A stretch of 64,000 bases of DNA from assembly GCA_963576725.1 (NCBI GenBank), contig OY755252.1, positions 40,242,599-40,306,598 on the forward strand, in the 5' to 3' direction. How positions within the stretch are numbered: position 1 is the stretch's first letter; every line of letters starts with the position of its first letter. Below the pieces are notes generated by a model that made no database searches, was not told the DNA's origin, and was given only the letters and a program-made list of their open reading frames with translations. This DNA is from Azorinus chamasolen (lineage: Eukaryota > Mollusca > Bivalvia > Cardiida > Solecurtidae). Both the position numbers and the translations under genes were made by a program. Shown one piece after another: positions 34,601-40,935 of the stretch.

Positions 34601-34833
34601 ATATATGAATCTATCACAAATGATTAAATCTACGACACAATGGCAGTTGGTTAAGTATGACACATTGACGTGATTTTTACAAAGTTTGCCCCACCCACTA
34701 ACTCCAAACAGACCGTGTGGTTCTAGTCTTATTTACCTGTGGCTCCACCGAATGTTTTGACGCGAAAATCTTCAAGTGTCTTTGGGTATGCATCAAATCG
34801 ACGCAAACGCTCCATAAAATCCTTTGCCTGCAT
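13608..34833 (-). CDS. ERGIC3: ERGIC3 (Erv46-type ER-Golgi cargo receptor), nine exons, C-terminus not in window
   Basis: Nine minus-strand exons join in frame into ~273 residues that follow vertebrate ERGIC3 along their whole length. They include the opening FDAYPKTLEDFRVKT, the first membrane segment with SELNYYL, the luminal RCESCYGAE and CCNTCE cysteine motifs, GWAFKN, GNFHLAPGKSFQQ and HLSFGEEYPGIVNPLD. ERGIC3 family proteins cycle between ER and cis-Golgi as two-pass membrane proteins with a large luminal domain, and act in COPII cargo selection. All introns are GT-AG and every phase matches. The last ~110 residues (end of the luminal domain, second membrane segment, cytosolic tail) were not found downstream, so those exons lie beyond the left edge, were missed, or are lost. 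If they lie beyond the edge, the plus-strand gene at 7.66-10.64 kb sits inside an ERGIC3 intron. The introns are filled with transposons. Confidence 0.93.
13719..14466. repeat. Nested tandem duplications of an A MITE and its flank
   Basis: A ~268-bp unit ('aaaaagaaaattgaga', 'ctacagac.aaggaattgca', then the A left end and hairpin) occurs at 13719 and 13987. A shorter unit holding only the A left end and hairpin repeats at about 14109 and 14226. Only the last copy has the right terminus (cagggaaagtgttaa, 14466). Confidence 0.8.
14464..14687. mobile_element. TTAA MITE, F-related
   Basis: TTAACCCTTTAAATG ... CATTCAAATGGTTAA with an 'aaacaatgtagacccagatc' left arm and an imperfect right arm. Shares the left TTAA with the preceding A copy. 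Confidence 0.65.
14734..14765 (-). CDS. ERGIC3: ERGIC3 exon 8 (32-nt microexon)
   Basis: 32 nt encoding VHDLQALGGEK after joining the preceding base (vertebrate counterpart VHDLQSFG). Acceptor TTTCCAG, donor GTATGT. Confidence 0.85.
15138..15314. mobile_element. A2 MITE fragment
   Basis: 'cctttccctgatgaatattc', 'taagcacaggaatctttgcc' and a half hairpin. It runs directly into the A copy that follows. Confidence 0.6.
15311..15546. mobile_element. A MITE, full length (236 bp)
   Basis: TTAACCCTTTCCCTCATATA ... CAGGGAAAGGGTTAA. The left arm reads gtagacccagatcagacgg and the right arm ccgtctgatcagggtcaac, so the typical A:A mismatch is present. Confidence 0.9.
15670..16010. repeat. Long inverted repeat and paired TGACGTCAT motifs
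   Basis: 'gtcttttaagatcacatgtt' ... 'aacatgtgatcttaaaagac' form a ~60-bp-arm hairpin centred near 15745. Further on there are two 'gacgtcatat' motifs. Non-coding and probably another MITE class. Confidence 0.65.
16131..17162. mobile_element. A2 MITE split by an ~800-bp TIR element
   Basis: The left part (TTAACTCCATGAATATGCC, hairpin, 'ttgcttatgatataata') ends near 16230. The right part resumes at 17068 ('agatatgattctacagttt' to TAAAGGGTTAA), exactly where an intact A2 would continue. Confidence 0.8.
16262..17067. mobile_element. TIR element (~806 bp) with HINE-like remnant inside
   Basis: Inverted ends of ~50 bp: 'actgtccatttcaatatac', 'gaatttgaatcgagattttt' and their complement at 17018-17067. 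The inside from ~16800 reads 'aagggccataactcc' ... 'gacgagctaaaaat', the typical 3' end of a HINE-like element. A fragment of the same family lies at 29238-29360. Confidence 0.75.
17172..17229 (-). CDS. ERGIC3: ERGIC3 exon 7 (GNFHLAPGKSFQQ)
   Basis: 58 nt encoding VGGNFHLAPGKSFQQHHVH, one of the most conserved luminal motifs of the family. Acceptor TTTCAG, donor GTGAGT. Confidence 0.93.
17292..17541. mobile_element. A MITE (reverse orientation)
   Basis: TTAACTCTATCCCTG ... GGAAAGGGTTA. The hairpin arms are diverged (gacggcgcctatagaagctg). Begins ~60 bp upstream of ERGIC3 exon 7 in transcript order. Confidence 0.8.
17565..17652. repeat. 29-bp tandem repeat, three copies
   Basis: Unit 'tcaaactgctccttcagg' + 'atgtgggtcag' three times, the first with one change. 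Confidence 0.9.
17653..18353. other. ERGIC3 intron sequence without recognised features
   Basis: AT-rich, apart from a weak palindromic MITE remnant around 18190-18310 (caatgcagaccttgtagct). Confidence 0.45.
18354..18580. mobile_element. B MITE, full length
   Basis: TTAACCCTTTACCCCATAGG ... GAGGGAATGGGTTAA. The hairpin arms pair perfectly over 'accattgtgataaatagagc' and beyond. Shares its right TTAA with the A fragment at 18577-18682. Confidence 0.88.
18577..18682. mobile_element. A MITE, internal deletion
   Basis: TTAACCCTATACCTGGTCAG joins straight into the hairpin, then the normal right flank to GAAAGACTTAA. Confidence 0.65.
18712..18932. mobile_element. A2 MITE, degraded
   Basis: 'ttgacttcacgaatattcat', 'aagaaataatgac', half a hairpin, and 'tctatgaaataaagggtta'. 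Confidence 0.6.
19073..19291. mobile_element. B MITE, full length (219 bp, reverse orientation)
   Basis: TTAACCCATTCCCTCATATT ... GAGGTAATGGGTTAA with a perfect hairpin. Ends 79 bp from ERGIC3 exon 6. Confidence 0.9.
19370..19535 (-). CDS. ERGIC3: ERGIC3 exon 6 (CCNTCE motif)
   Basis: 166 nt encoding CCNTCEEVREQYRKKGWAFK and onward to NEGCLIYGYLEVNK. The cysteine-rich luminal segment aligns with vertebrate ERGIC3 without a gap. Acceptor TCTCACAG, donor GTATGG. Confidence 0.93.
19600..19800. mobile_element. G palindromic repeat, truncated
   Basis: 'gatgcgtaaattaaaacatt', 'tttatttctccaccaaacct', 'gttgtgaccacctta' and the inverted 'taaagagtggtcacaac' arm. Confidence 0.6.
19795..20085. repeat. 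~180-bp tandem repeat, two diverged units
   Basis: Units share 'ttgac(c)taatttca..tatctt', 'aagg.aaaggcctt.acca', 'ataccaa.atgaattgt' and 'gcaatgttaaagtttg'. Resembles HINE-like cores, but no ends were found. Confidence 0.6.
20574..20918. mobile_element. A2 MITE fragments and one near-complete A2
   Basis: Two terminal fragments (to 20720) precede a copy from 'taaccctttactccataaat' (20724) to 'gaaaggtttaa' (20918). Its hairpin lacks most of one arm. Confidence 0.65.
20980..21110. mobile_element. A2 MITE, right half
   Basis: 'ccataagcaaaccctaatca', 'gacgtctgatctaggattct' and 'atctatggagtaaatattaa'. Ends ~33 bp from ERGIC3 exon 5. Confidence 0.6.
21143..21210 (-). CDS. ERGIC3: ERGIC3 exon 5 (CESCYGAE motif)
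   Basis: 68 nt encoding AVNKTLEANRCESCYGAETE and DK plus two bases. The RCESCYGAE motif is diagnostic of the Erv46/ERGIC3 luminal domain. Donor GTGAGT. Confidence 0.92.
21379..21655. mobile_element. A MITE with 28-bp internal duplication near its right end
   Basis: TTAACCCTTCCCCTC ... CCAGGGTTAA. 'tttggaataaacat.gaaca' occurs twice before the end. The copy at 50669-50920 has the same variant terminus (gaaccagggttaa). Confidence 0.85.
21740..21943. mobile_element. C MITE, full length (204 bp)
   Basis: TA flanks, CAGTAAAACCTCTCTATAAC at the left and its complement at the right. Central palindrome 'agaacgctcctataggagcg'. Confidence 0.92.
22235..22320. mobile_element. A2 MITE end fragment
   Basis: 'taaatattcatggtgtcatt', 'atttcttgcaggaata', then 'acggggaaaggattaa'. 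Lies 54 bp beyond ERGIC3 exon 4. Confidence 0.55.
22374..22405 (-). CDS. ERGIC3: ERGIC3 exon 4 (32-nt microexon)
   Basis: 32 nt encoding DLGDKSEEILG between acceptor TTTCAG and donor GTGAGA. Similarity alone would not support so short an exon. It is required because it converts the phase-1 end of exon 3 to the phase-0 start of exon 5. Confidence 0.75.
22513..22765. mobile_element. F MITE-like element
   Basis: Hairpin 'caaacagtgcagacccagat' / 'atctgggtctacactgtttg' with 'gagagagttcctataggagc' centre. Here both usual mismatch positions are resolved or altered. Ends are degraded. Confidence 0.65.
22845..23235. mobile_element. Two A2 MITE halves joined head to head
   Basis: A left-oriented A2 (TTAACCCTTTCCTCCATGAA to the first hairpin arm, ~23020) is followed by a right-oriented half starting 'tttagcaaacagatttgacc' and running to 'ttacatgaatttcatg'. 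Confidence 0.65.
23636..23773. mobile_element. A MITE without hairpin (internal deletion)
   Basis: TTAACCCTTTTCTTGTTCCA ... 'aatatggaaggtgaaac' jumps to 'tttgcaaaggcgtgaaaagg' ... AATGGGTTAA. The whole palindrome has been lost between the arms. Confidence 0.75.
23875..23994 (-). CDS. ERGIC3: ERGIC3 exon 3
   Basis: 120 nt. Reads LSIDAMDISGENQIDV, then HHMFKQRL, the early luminal segment (vertebrate counterpart SIDAMDVAGEQQLDV, FKQRL). Acceptor GTTTTAG, donor GTAAAA. Confidence 0.92.
24085..24325. mobile_element. G repeat, rearranged, with an A fragment inside
   Basis: 'tttctccacctaacac', 'tagggtttgatggagaaata', then a short A-end fragment (tccctttccttcatacaaac), then 'ggcttggtggagaaataagg' and 'cttatctggacctctg'. 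Confidence 0.6.
24500..24958. mobile_element. Two adjacent A/A2 MITEs
   Basis: A degraded A2-like copy (24500-24730; hairpin shortened) abuts an A2 copy at 24727-24958 (TTAACACTTTACTCCATAGA ... AAAGGGTTAA). The TTAA at the junction is shared. Confidence 0.75.
24955..25204. mobile_element. A MITE, full length (250 bp)
   Basis: TTAACCCTTTCCCTCATATA ... CAGGGAAAGGGTTAA. Shares its left TTAA with the A2 copy before it. Hairpin with both typical mismatches. Confidence 0.9.
25255..25445. repeat. Interspersed repeat also present at 20220-20400
   Basis: Both loci share 'caaat.gcattgtttc.tg', 'acagaa', 'ggaccaccaacctactgcaa' (with small changes) and 'gccag.tggaagg'. Not classified. Confidence 0.55.
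25500..25870. repeat. ~165-bp tandem repeat, left part of interrupted array
   Basis: Units share 'tgacaccaactacccatgt', 'ttcaaag.gagataattctg', 'cattcatggttat' and 'gtacaccaaatata'. The array resumes at 28827 after the TTTCGC element. Confidence 0.8.
26477..28532. mobile_element. A MITE split by a HINE-like element
   Basis: Left part TTAACCCTTTCCTTC through the hairpin to 'gattctttactttc' (26623). Right part from 'agctacaatgttccacctt' (28421) to GGGAAAAGGTTAA. The two halves are continuous in intact A copies. Confidence 0.88.
26625..28420 (+). mobile_element. HINE-like element with ~150-bp tandem core, complete
   Basis: Head AACAAGAG, palindrome GGGCCATGAGGCCC, then GCTCACCTGAG. About ten units of ~145-150 bp follow ('aactgataagccc', 'gggcggggccatttttggcc', 'ggtcataatttgaacaa', 'aaggtctaggccttacagtt'). 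Then comes a CCGGAC/GACGGAC-rich run and a 3' hairpin ending CTCAGGTGAGCTAAAA. GCTCACCTGAG (5') complements CTCAGGTGAGC (3'). Confidence 0.8.
28827..28920. repeat. ~165-bp tandem repeat, right part
   Basis: Continues the array of 25500-25870 in register: 'catggttattatgtatacca' ... 'gacaccaactacccatg'. Confidence 0.8.
29003..29164 (-). CDS. ERGIC3: ERGIC3 exon 2 (first membrane segment)
   Basis: 162 nt with acceptor TTTTCAG and donor GTAAGT. It encodes VTIISGILMFVLFVSELNYY followed by LTKEVQPELFVDISRG and the conserved PCA. The hydrophobic first third is the N-terminal transmembrane helix. Phase is 1 in, 1 out, matching neighbours. Confidence 0.93.
29238..29460. mobile_element. Fragments of the 16262-type TIR element and of an A2 MITE
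   Basis: 29238-29360 matches 16298-16400 ('tcaatttgaatcaagatttt', 'caggaactcccatgctaaat'). 29365-29460 is A2 left-flank sequence (aagaaataatgatgtcatg). Confidence 0.65.
29701..30255 (+). pseudogene. Retrotransposon ORF, endonuclease-RT linker portion
   Basis: 184 codons, basic (RRLARRKKRAYSRARR), with LWSTFKKK and RLYSYVKS typical of the segment between endonuclease and RT. It ends where a frameshift separates it from the RT frame. Confidence 0.8.
30264..30820 (+). pseudogene. Retrotransposon RT, fingers and motif A (frame 3)
   Basis: LNPHKATGPDQISSRFLK, WKHALVTPLFKKGDKSKAAN, YRPVSVTSICCKIMEHIV, HGFRKKRSCESQL, FSKAFDKVPHRRL, WINSFLANRQ. After this the RT continues in another frame. Confidence 0.85.
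30820..31719 (+). pseudogene. Retrotransposon RT, palm, thumb and C-terminal region (frame 1)
   Basis: SGVPQGTVLGPLLFLVYIND, FADDCRLYRTV, MAFNPDKCEMIHITNKR, YLGVTIDSKLSWNNHI, LVRPQLEYASTVWGP, and the terminal FPSGIRLWNSLPEEI. The open frame runs on to 31920 only by reading into the inserted transposon. Confidence 0.88.
32650..32668 (+). repeat. Run of 19 G
   Basis: Homopolymer, possible G-quadruplex former and likely length-polymorphic. Shorter runs occur at 9417-9429 (G) and 29572-29586 (C). Confidence 0.95.
33010..33080. repeat. A-type hairpin inside the TTTCGC element
   Basis: 'caaacagagcagacactgat' / 'tatcagggtctatcatgta' with 'ggctcaaaaaagagcc' loop. Lacks MITE flanks. Confidence 0.65.
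33505..34120. repeat. ~145-bp tandem array built on the A hairpin (about five units)
   Basis: 'gggtctgctctgtttgctt', 'aatggtgacgtcattattta' and 'tagacccag.t.agacggctc' recur near 33522, 33672, 33811, 33955 and 34095. Each unit contains one hairpin. Confidence 0.75.
34459..34736. other. ERGIC3 first intron, unassigned
   Basis: Sequence between the retrotransposon tail and exon 1; no repeat or regulatory motif recognised. Confidence 0.45.
34737..34833 (-). CDS. ERGIC3: ERGIC3 exon 1 (start codon)
   Basis: Starts at the ATG whose complement is at 34833-34831. It encodes 32 residues (MQAKDFMERLRRFDAYPKT...) plus one base, ending in the donor GTAAAT. The FDAYPKTLEDFRVKTFGGAT stretch is the conserved cytosolic N-terminus. 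A second in-frame Met (residue 7) is possible; the first is chosen because it gives the longest open reading. Confidence 0.92.
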
Positions 34834-35020
34834 TATTGTTCTAAAAAACTGATCTTTTTGTGAAGTTTTCGGTCTTGTTTACGAACGTGGTCAATTTTCA
34901 CGAATCAAGCGTCGGGTGAGCAGAGGACATGATTAATTAACGGACCTCGGTGGCATTTTCCCCGAGTAAATGCGGTCCTTTCATCGGCACTACAGTAGTC
35001 ATCAGCATTAGTGAAAAATA
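34834..35020 (-). promoter_or_regulatory. ERGIC3: ERGIC3 5' UTR and upstream region
   Basis: Single-copy-looking DNA directly upstream of the ERGIC3 start codon, before MITE and microsatellite DNA begins near 35.03 kb. It is less AT-rich than its surroundings and probably holds the 5' UTR and core promoter. No TATA box or initiator could be fixed by eye. Confidence 0.4.
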
Positions 35021-35149
35021 TGTTCAACCCTTTACCTCATGAATATTTAATCAAGGGTTCCAGAATTCATGAATATTGACAAAGGAGTTTTTGACCATGG
35101 TTGAAATTGTAGAATAAGTAATGAACAAAAAAAATGTTAAATTCCAGGG

Positions 35150-35276
35150 AGGGTTAAACAGACAGCCATAGAAAGGAAGAGACAAAGAGAAAAATAGAGG
35201 AAGATATAAATAGTGTAAGGAAGAGTGAATAAAAGAGAAAGGGAAACTGAACTTAGAAAGAAAGAAAGAGATAGAG

Positions 35277-35318
<42 letters not shown>

Positions 35319-35495
35319 TAGAGAGAGGGGAGGGAGAGAGGAGAGAGTGAAAGATTGAGGGAGACAGACAAATAGAGGCTGAGACATAAACAAAGATTGA
35401 GGTGAAGAGAGATAAACAAGCAAAAGACAGAGATATACCAACAGAAAGCAAGACAGACAGACAGACAGACACAGACATACAGACAGATATGGATA
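35150..35495. repeat. Purine-rich microsatellite, (GA)n core and (GACA)n end
   Basis: Perfect GA run at about 35279-35311, surrounded by GA/GAAA-rich sequence, and 'acagacagacagacagac' at 35453-35480. Open frames on the minus strand here are Ser/Leu repeats and not genes. Confidence 0.9.
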
Positions 35496-35662
35496 TAAGG
35501 AAATGTATTTAAGTTAAGATTACTGAACCCTTCTCATTCTTACTGACACCTAATTCACTCAAAATTTTGAGAAACAACTTACAGAACAACAAATAACTTG
35601 GATCCTGATCTGATTCAAACTTTTTGAAAATACCAGTCATATTGCACTAAGCATAAGATTAG

Positions 35663-35885
35663 TTAAACTCTTCTCCTATTCTATATTTAATTTAATTTTC
35701 AGTACCTACTGAATATTCATGGACAAAATAATCAAAATGTAACATTGTAGCCATTTTAGAAACTAAAGAAGCAGGCCCATCAAATTCCATTAGCAATAAG
35801 AGCAGACTCTGATCAGACAGCTCCTATAGGTCTACTCTGTTTGAAAATGCATTCCAAAGGCGTTTATATGGGGGAAACAGTTATA
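35663..35885. mobile_element. A MITE
   Basis: TTAAACTCTTCTCCTATTCT ... 'gcgtttatatgggggaaaca'. Hairpin with a deletion in one arm. Both ends are decayed. Confidence 0.75.
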
Positions 35886-36078
35886 TGATATTATTTGCAG
35901 TTTTCAAGTTGCAATTTATCACTCAGATGAGATGCATGGCTGAAAAGAAACAAACAAACACATTTTCCATTCTCCTAAAATGTTTATTTCATACATAACC
36001 AAGCAGAACTGGAACAATTATCCTTAATTAACCCTTTACCTCATGAATATTTAATAAGAAATAATGATTGTGTAAATA

Positions 36079-36544
36079 TTAACCCTTTATTCCATGAATA
36101 TTCATGTAAGAAATAATGTCACCATTAATATCAATAAGATTAATTGTTATACAGTAAAACCTCTCTATAACGGCCACTAAATTACATCAAGTATTTTGTG
36201 TTTAAGGCAGGTGGCTGCTTAAAGCAAGGTGAAAATAAAACAGAACGCTCCTATAGGAGCGTTCTGTCTTACTTTCACCTTGCTTTAAACAACCACCTGC
36301 CCTAAATGCCAACTAATTAATACAATTGTGTGGCCGTTATAGAGAGGTTTTACTGTACATGTAACAGCATATGGACACTGGATTTTTTGAACATGGCATT
36401 ACCTGTAGACTCGTATCTTTATGTCTTTATTATATCATAAAACAGAGCAGACCCTAATAAGACAGCTCATACAAGAGCTGTCTGATCTGGATCTACTCTG
36501 TGTGCAAAGACATATAAAGGCGTATATACAGAGTAATGGGTTAA
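36079..36544. mobile_element. A2 MITE with a C MITE inside
   Basis: TTAACCCTTTATTCCATGAA ... GAGTAATGGGTTAA. Interrupted at 'gattaattgtTA', resuming 'TAcatgtaacagcatatgga'. Confidence 0.88.
36152..36355. mobile_element. C MITE, full length (204 bp)
   Basis: TA target duplication, CAGTAAAACCTCTCTATAAC ends, central 'gaacgctcctataggagcgtt'-type palindrome. Confidence 0.92.
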
Positions 36545-36552
36545 CAAGATGC

Positions 36553-36735
36553 TTGTTTATAATGTATTTATGAACAAGAGAATATATTACATTGGCAGAA
36601 ACTGTAGAATCATATCTATAATATTTCATAAGCAAACAGAGTAGACCCTGATCAGACAGTTTCTACAGGAGCCATCTAATCTGAGTCTACTCTGTTTGCA
36701 AAGGATAAAAAAAGCATGTTTGAGGTAAAGAGTTA
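36553..36735. mobile_element. A2 MITE, left end lost
   Basis: 'cattggcagaaactgtagaa', full hairpin (gtagaccctgatcagacag / atctgagtctactctgttt), right end 'gaggtaaagagttaac'. Confidence 0.7.
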
Positions 36736-36742
36736 ACTGGGA

Positions 36743-36954
36743 TTAACTCTTTCATTACCAAATTTTGTCGTCTGCAAACTTTATCGTCTGCTACAATTTT
36801 AAATTTTTATTTTTCTATATTTTTGTGTCATAAAATAGTCACAGTAACAAACAGTTTGGATCTTGATGAGATGCCAAGTTACTCAGTGTCTCATCTGGAT
36901 CCGAACTACTTGCGTTGGTAATTAAAAATGCGACATTGGCTGAGAAAGAATTAA
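36743..36954. mobile_element. E MITE
   Basis: TTAACTCTTTCATTACC-type ends (right: ggctgagaaagaattaa) with 'aaacagtttggatcttgatg' / 'catctggatccgaacta' arms. Confidence 0.75.
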
Positions 36955-37090
36955 TACCTCTATGGGTATTGCAAAGATATAAAGCTAAATGTATAATTGA
37001 AACATAACTGCCACCTTAAGCCCACGAAAGGTAACTTGAATACAGTTTAGATCCAGATTATATTCCAAGCCTCACGGAATCTTATCTGAA

Positions 37091-37303
37091 TTAACCTTTT
37101 ACCTCATAGATAAGCCTTTTGACGAATTTGCAAACAGAAGTAGACCCAGATCAGAGGCTCCTGTAGGTGACATCTGATCTGGGTCTATTTTGTTTGTTTA
37201 TGAAACAATATGTATCCGATTCTACAGTTTCTGCCATGGTGAAAAATCCATGTGTCCATTTGGCCCGATTTCTTATGTGAATATCTATTACATAAAAGGT
37301 TAA
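37091..37303. mobile_element. A2 MITE
   Basis: TTAACCTTTTACCTCATAGA ... CATAAAAGGTTAA with a shortened hairpin centre. Confidence 0.8.
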
Positions 37304-37520
37304 ACTTATATTTTATGAATCTCACTAAAACTGGTAAATAAACTGAGCAAAAGAAATAATTATAAAAGTTACATTTGTCAAATTTCTTTCATTTCACATC
37401 TTAATAGCAAAGATAGAAAAACATTAAAACTATTACACACATCCCTTTACATATTGAGCTATCACTGAAAATGATACCAGCACTGTACCTCTATAAAAAA
37501 TACTTGGCATCATTCATTAC

Positions 37521-37771
37521 TTAACCCTTTCCCTGTTCTATGTTTATTTCAAATTTCAATACCTAATGAATATTTCATTAACAAAATAGTTATAAAGAAA
37601 TATGCAAGGTGGAACATTGTAAATATTTTAGAAAGCAAAGAAACAGATCTTTCAAATTCTATAAGCAAACAGAGCAGACCCAGATCAGACGGCTCCTCTG
37701 GGAGCCGTCTGATCTGGGTCTACTCTGTTTGCAAATGCGTGAAAACATGTTTATATGAGGGAAAGGGTTAA
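37521..37771. mobile_element. A MITE, full length (251 bp), hairpin with one mismatch repaired
   Basis: TTAACCCTTTCCCTG ... GGGAAAGGGTTAA. Arms read gcagacccagatcagacgg and ccgtctgatctgggtctac, so the usual A:A/T:T mismatch is paired here while the second asymmetry remains. Confidence 0.9.
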
Positions 37772-37777
37772 TACAAT

Positions 37778-37966
37778 TAACCTTTAGCCTGCTGTGGGGG
37801 ATGACTGATTACCTATGCAAACAGTCTGGATCCAGATGAGAACCCGAGTAACTCCCCGTCTCATCTGGATCTAAACGGTTTGACACCTTGATTGCATTTT
37901 TGAACATAAACTAATTTTAGTTTGAATTTTGAAAATTCTGTAAACTAATTTGCTCAGCAGGTTAGA
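37778..37966. mobile_element. E MITE
   Basis: 'ttaacctttagcctgctgtg' ... 'gctcagcaggttagaggtt' ends. Hairpin 'caaacagtctggatccagat' / 'atctggatctaaacggttt'. Confidence 0.75.
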
Positions 37967-38082
37967 GGTTGAAGAGTACCAATGTTTGCTTTTGTTGAAT
38001 AAGACAAGTGGATCAACACTAAAATCGAGATAATATGGCACCTGATCTATATAAACAACTGCTTATCTTTCTGAATTTCATT

Positions 38083-38180
38083 CAGACTAGTAACATTTGG
38101 CATACAAAGAATCTCATTTAGACTAGGAACATTTGACAAACAAAGAATCTCATTTAGACTAGGAACATTTGGCAAAGCGA
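38083..38180. repeat. ~36-bp tandem repeat, three copies
   Basis: Unit 'catttagactaggaacattt' + 'ggcaaacaaagaatct', with single-base changes. Confidence 0.85.
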
Positions 38181-38361
38181 AGAGACATGACCATTAAAGT
38201 TAAACAAATAGACCAACTTCTGTAGCATCATTAGTTGGCTAAACAAAGACAAATATTACACAAAGCCCTCTACATAAAAATATAATTATGACACTACACA
38301 TTTCCAATAGTATAAAACCATATTAAACACGTCCCATTCATGAAGAGTCTGTTGTCACTAA

Positions 38362-38591
38362 TTAGCCCTTTACTCCATAAATACGCCTTTGCAAACAGGG
38401 TAGACTCAGATCAGTCGGCTCCTACAGGAGCCATCTGATCAGGGTCTGCTCTGTTTGCTTATGGATAAAATAAAGATCTGATTCTCTAGTTTCTGCTTTG
38501 GCAAAACTTTCATGTGTTATTGTGCCATTTTAAAAATTCATATAAATAATATTCATGATGTCATCATTTCTTTCATGGAGTAAACGATTAA
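38362..38591. mobile_element. A2 MITE
   Basis: 'ttagccctttactccataaa' ... 'catggagtaaacgattaa'. Hairpin complete with typical A:A mismatch. Confidence 0.82.
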
Positions 38592-38864
38592 TATGTCAGT
38601 GGACACTGTCAAGTAAGCTGGCAGTTTCACAAATCGATGGGTGGTCTTTGCTATATATTGGTGAGAAGAGTATTCTGAAATGCTATCTATTGAACACGGT
38701 GGCTGGCTATAACATATCCATGGGTAGAGCTTATCGTTTGAGTCAGCAATTGGCAACTTGATTTTCACCCTACTCTCATGATCGAGGTGAAAAGGACTGC
38801 TAAGATTTTATTTGCCCAAATCACTCAGTTGCTCAAGGCCTGATATGATACTACACATTCTATC
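38592..38864. other. Unclassified segment
   Basis: Open on both strands for ~70 codons, but without domain or splice support. Probably a repeat of unknown type. Confidence 0.35.
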
Positions 38865-39207
38865 AAGTAAACCCTTTTCCATGCAATTGAAAATAGAGTA
38901 GACCCAGATCAGACATCCCCTATAAGAGCCATCTGATCAGGGTCAGCTCTGATATGACACTACACATTTCATCATGTAAATGCTTTTTCATGCAATTGCA
39001 AACAGAGTAGACCCAGATCAGACGGCCCCAATAGGAGCCATATGATCAGGGTCCGATCTGTTTGCTTACTAAATCGTAATAGATATGGCTCTGCAGTTTC
39101 TACGAATACCAAACATTCATGTTTACATATGCAATTATAAAATTCAGTTATATATATTCATGATGTTGTTATTTCTGACATGAATATAGATTAGGGAAAG
39201 GGTTACA
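38865..39207. mobile_element. A MITE with ~105-bp tandem duplication of its hairpin end
   Basis: 'atgatactacacattctatc' / 'atgacactacacatttcatc' and one hairpin each at 38885-38955 and 38995-39065, then a single right flank to 'tagggaaagggtta'. Confidence 0.75.
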
Positions 39208-39213
39208 ATTGCA

Positions 39214-39445
39214 TAAACCCATTCCTTCATAGGCTATTTTTAGATCCAACCTCTTTGGATGCATCTACCAAAAAGGAGCATTAACTAGAGAAAAGGAATT
39301 TCTTTTAGAATTTTGTAATTTGAAACCATTGTGATAAATAGAGCATTTGCTCCTATAGGAGCAAATGCTCTATTTATCACAATGGTTTCAAACAGGTGAC
39401 TTATATAGAGGCGTAGAAAAGCGTATTTATGGAGGAAATGGTTAA
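39214..39445. mobile_element. B MITE
   Basis: 'taaacccattccttcataggc' left end, 'tttatggaggaaatggttaa' right end. Perfect hairpin. Confidence 0.85.
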
Positions 39446-39535
39446 ACTAAGCAAAGGTGATTACAACTACCGTTATCATGTATAACCTCTCTTATGAATA
39501 TTCATGTAAGAATTTATGAGTTCATGAATATTAAC

Positions 39536-39737
39536 TAACCCTTTACATGATAGAGACACCTTTTGACTTCATTGCAAACAGAGTAGATCTGTAGCTGTCT
39601 GACCTGGGTCTGCTCTGTTTGCTTATGGTATTATATAGATCTGATTCTACTTTCTGCCATGGCCAAAATACCCTGTGTTCCTAAACCACTATAAAACTTC
39701 CATAATGTTATTATTTCTTCAATGAATATTCATTTGT
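39536..39737. mobile_element. A2 MITE cut at its right end by the gypsy element
   Basis: 'taaccctttacatgatagag', shortened hairpin, 'tgccatggccaaaat', 'tcttcaatgaatattcattt'. The terminal AAAGGGTTAA is missing where the retroelement begins. A left fragment lies at 39483-39535. Confidence 0.7.
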
Positions 39738-39809
39738 GACCAAGTTGTGGAGAAATGATTTTCTGTGCGTCTACGTCGTAAATTATAAGAGAAGGGAACA
39801 GATTGAACT

Positions 39810-40157
39810 TTGGCAACTTTACATGAATTGGTGAGAACTTATGAGACTGTCGAGTCCCAATCCAAGAAAATGGAAGGAGTTGCGGAGGGAGTTCAGAGCT
39901 TAACCATCAGACCACGCTTAAAACAGAGAGGTCAGTCAAGCTCAGGCATGGAGTGTTACAAATGTGGGTACAAAGGACATATGGCAAAAGATCCAAAATG
40001 CTCAGCAAAAGACAAACACTGCCGAAAATGCAAGAAGGTAGGACATTTTGAGACAAAATGCAAAAGTGCCAAACCAGTGAAACCCAAAAAGAAATTTTGT
40101 CATGTCAAGAACGACTCTAGCAGTGAAGAAGAAACACCAGACATTCAGTATTTGTGA
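39810..40157 (+). pseudogene. Gypsy gag nucleocapsid (two zinc knuckles)
   Basis: CYKCGYKGHMAKDPKC followed by CRKCKKVGHFETKC, CCHC knuckles of Ty3/gypsy gag, then a basic Lys-rich tail. The frame overlaps the protease frame by shifting at about 40110-40160. Confidence 0.82.
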
Positions 40158-40293
40158 CAACTACCCAGAAACAACATTCATTTCAGTGCAAATAGGTGGG
40201 ATTAAGACAAAATTAATCATTGACTCTGGATCTAGTAGTAACATTGTGGACAAAAACACAAGGGAATATCTCAAACAAAACAAAATCAAGTAG
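40155..40293 (+). pseudogene. Gypsy aspartic protease fragment
   Basis: FISVQIGGIKTKLIIDSGSS then SNIVDKNTREYLK. D-S-G is the catalytic triad of retroviral-type proteases. Confidence 0.75.
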
Positions 40294-40319
40294 TTCTGCA
40301 AGACTTCAACCAAAGTAAG

Positions 40320-40900
40320 ATATTTAGCTAATTGGACATTAAAATGGCTTACCATCAAACAAACTCTCAGAAGAATCCTGTGACATCACTACATTTACAA
40401 TGGATTATATTGTTACAAGGGGTTGTTATTTGGAGTTAGTTGCATCAGTGAAATGTATCAAAATATTATGCAACAAGTTCTCAGTAGTTGCGAATGGGTT
40501 TAAAACATCATGGATGATATAGTTGTCCATAGCAAACCATAAATCTTAAAAAAAGTCTGGAGAGTGTTGAGAGAGAGAGAGAGAGGGGATTAAAACTCAA
40601 TAGGGATAAGTGTCAGTTTTTTATGAGTAAACTCATATTCATGGGTCATGAGCTGTCTGCTCAAGATATTGGTCAAACAAACCTAAGGTAGAAGCAGTCG
40701 CAAATGCATGACGACCAAGAAATGCCAAGTATTCTTGGTTTAATCAATTACAAGGTATATCCCTGACCTAGCAACAGTAGCTATGCCATTGCGTGAACTG
40801 ACAAAGAAAGGGTCAAAGTTCAAATGGGGTTCAAAAGACACATTGCGGATTCTAAAAATATTGCACATTCGTCAACTAGATTGTTAGGGAAACATCCTGC
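40320..40900 (+). pseudogene. Gypsy reverse transcriptase, multiple frameshifts
   Basis: Readable pieces in different frames: LLFGVSCI, NIMDDIVVHSK (the YxDD-type motif C, here MDD), LNRDKCQFF, FMGHELSAQ, MPLRELTKKGSKFKW. Too broken to be functional. Confidence 0.7.
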
Positions 40901-40935
40901 AAGGAAATCCCATAATTCAGATGAATATGTAAAAT

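Noticed and set aside
35051..35478. Overlapping minus-strand open frames of 60-120 codons
   Set aside because: They are translations of the GA-rich microsatellite (runs of Ser and Leu). No start context, splice sites or domain.
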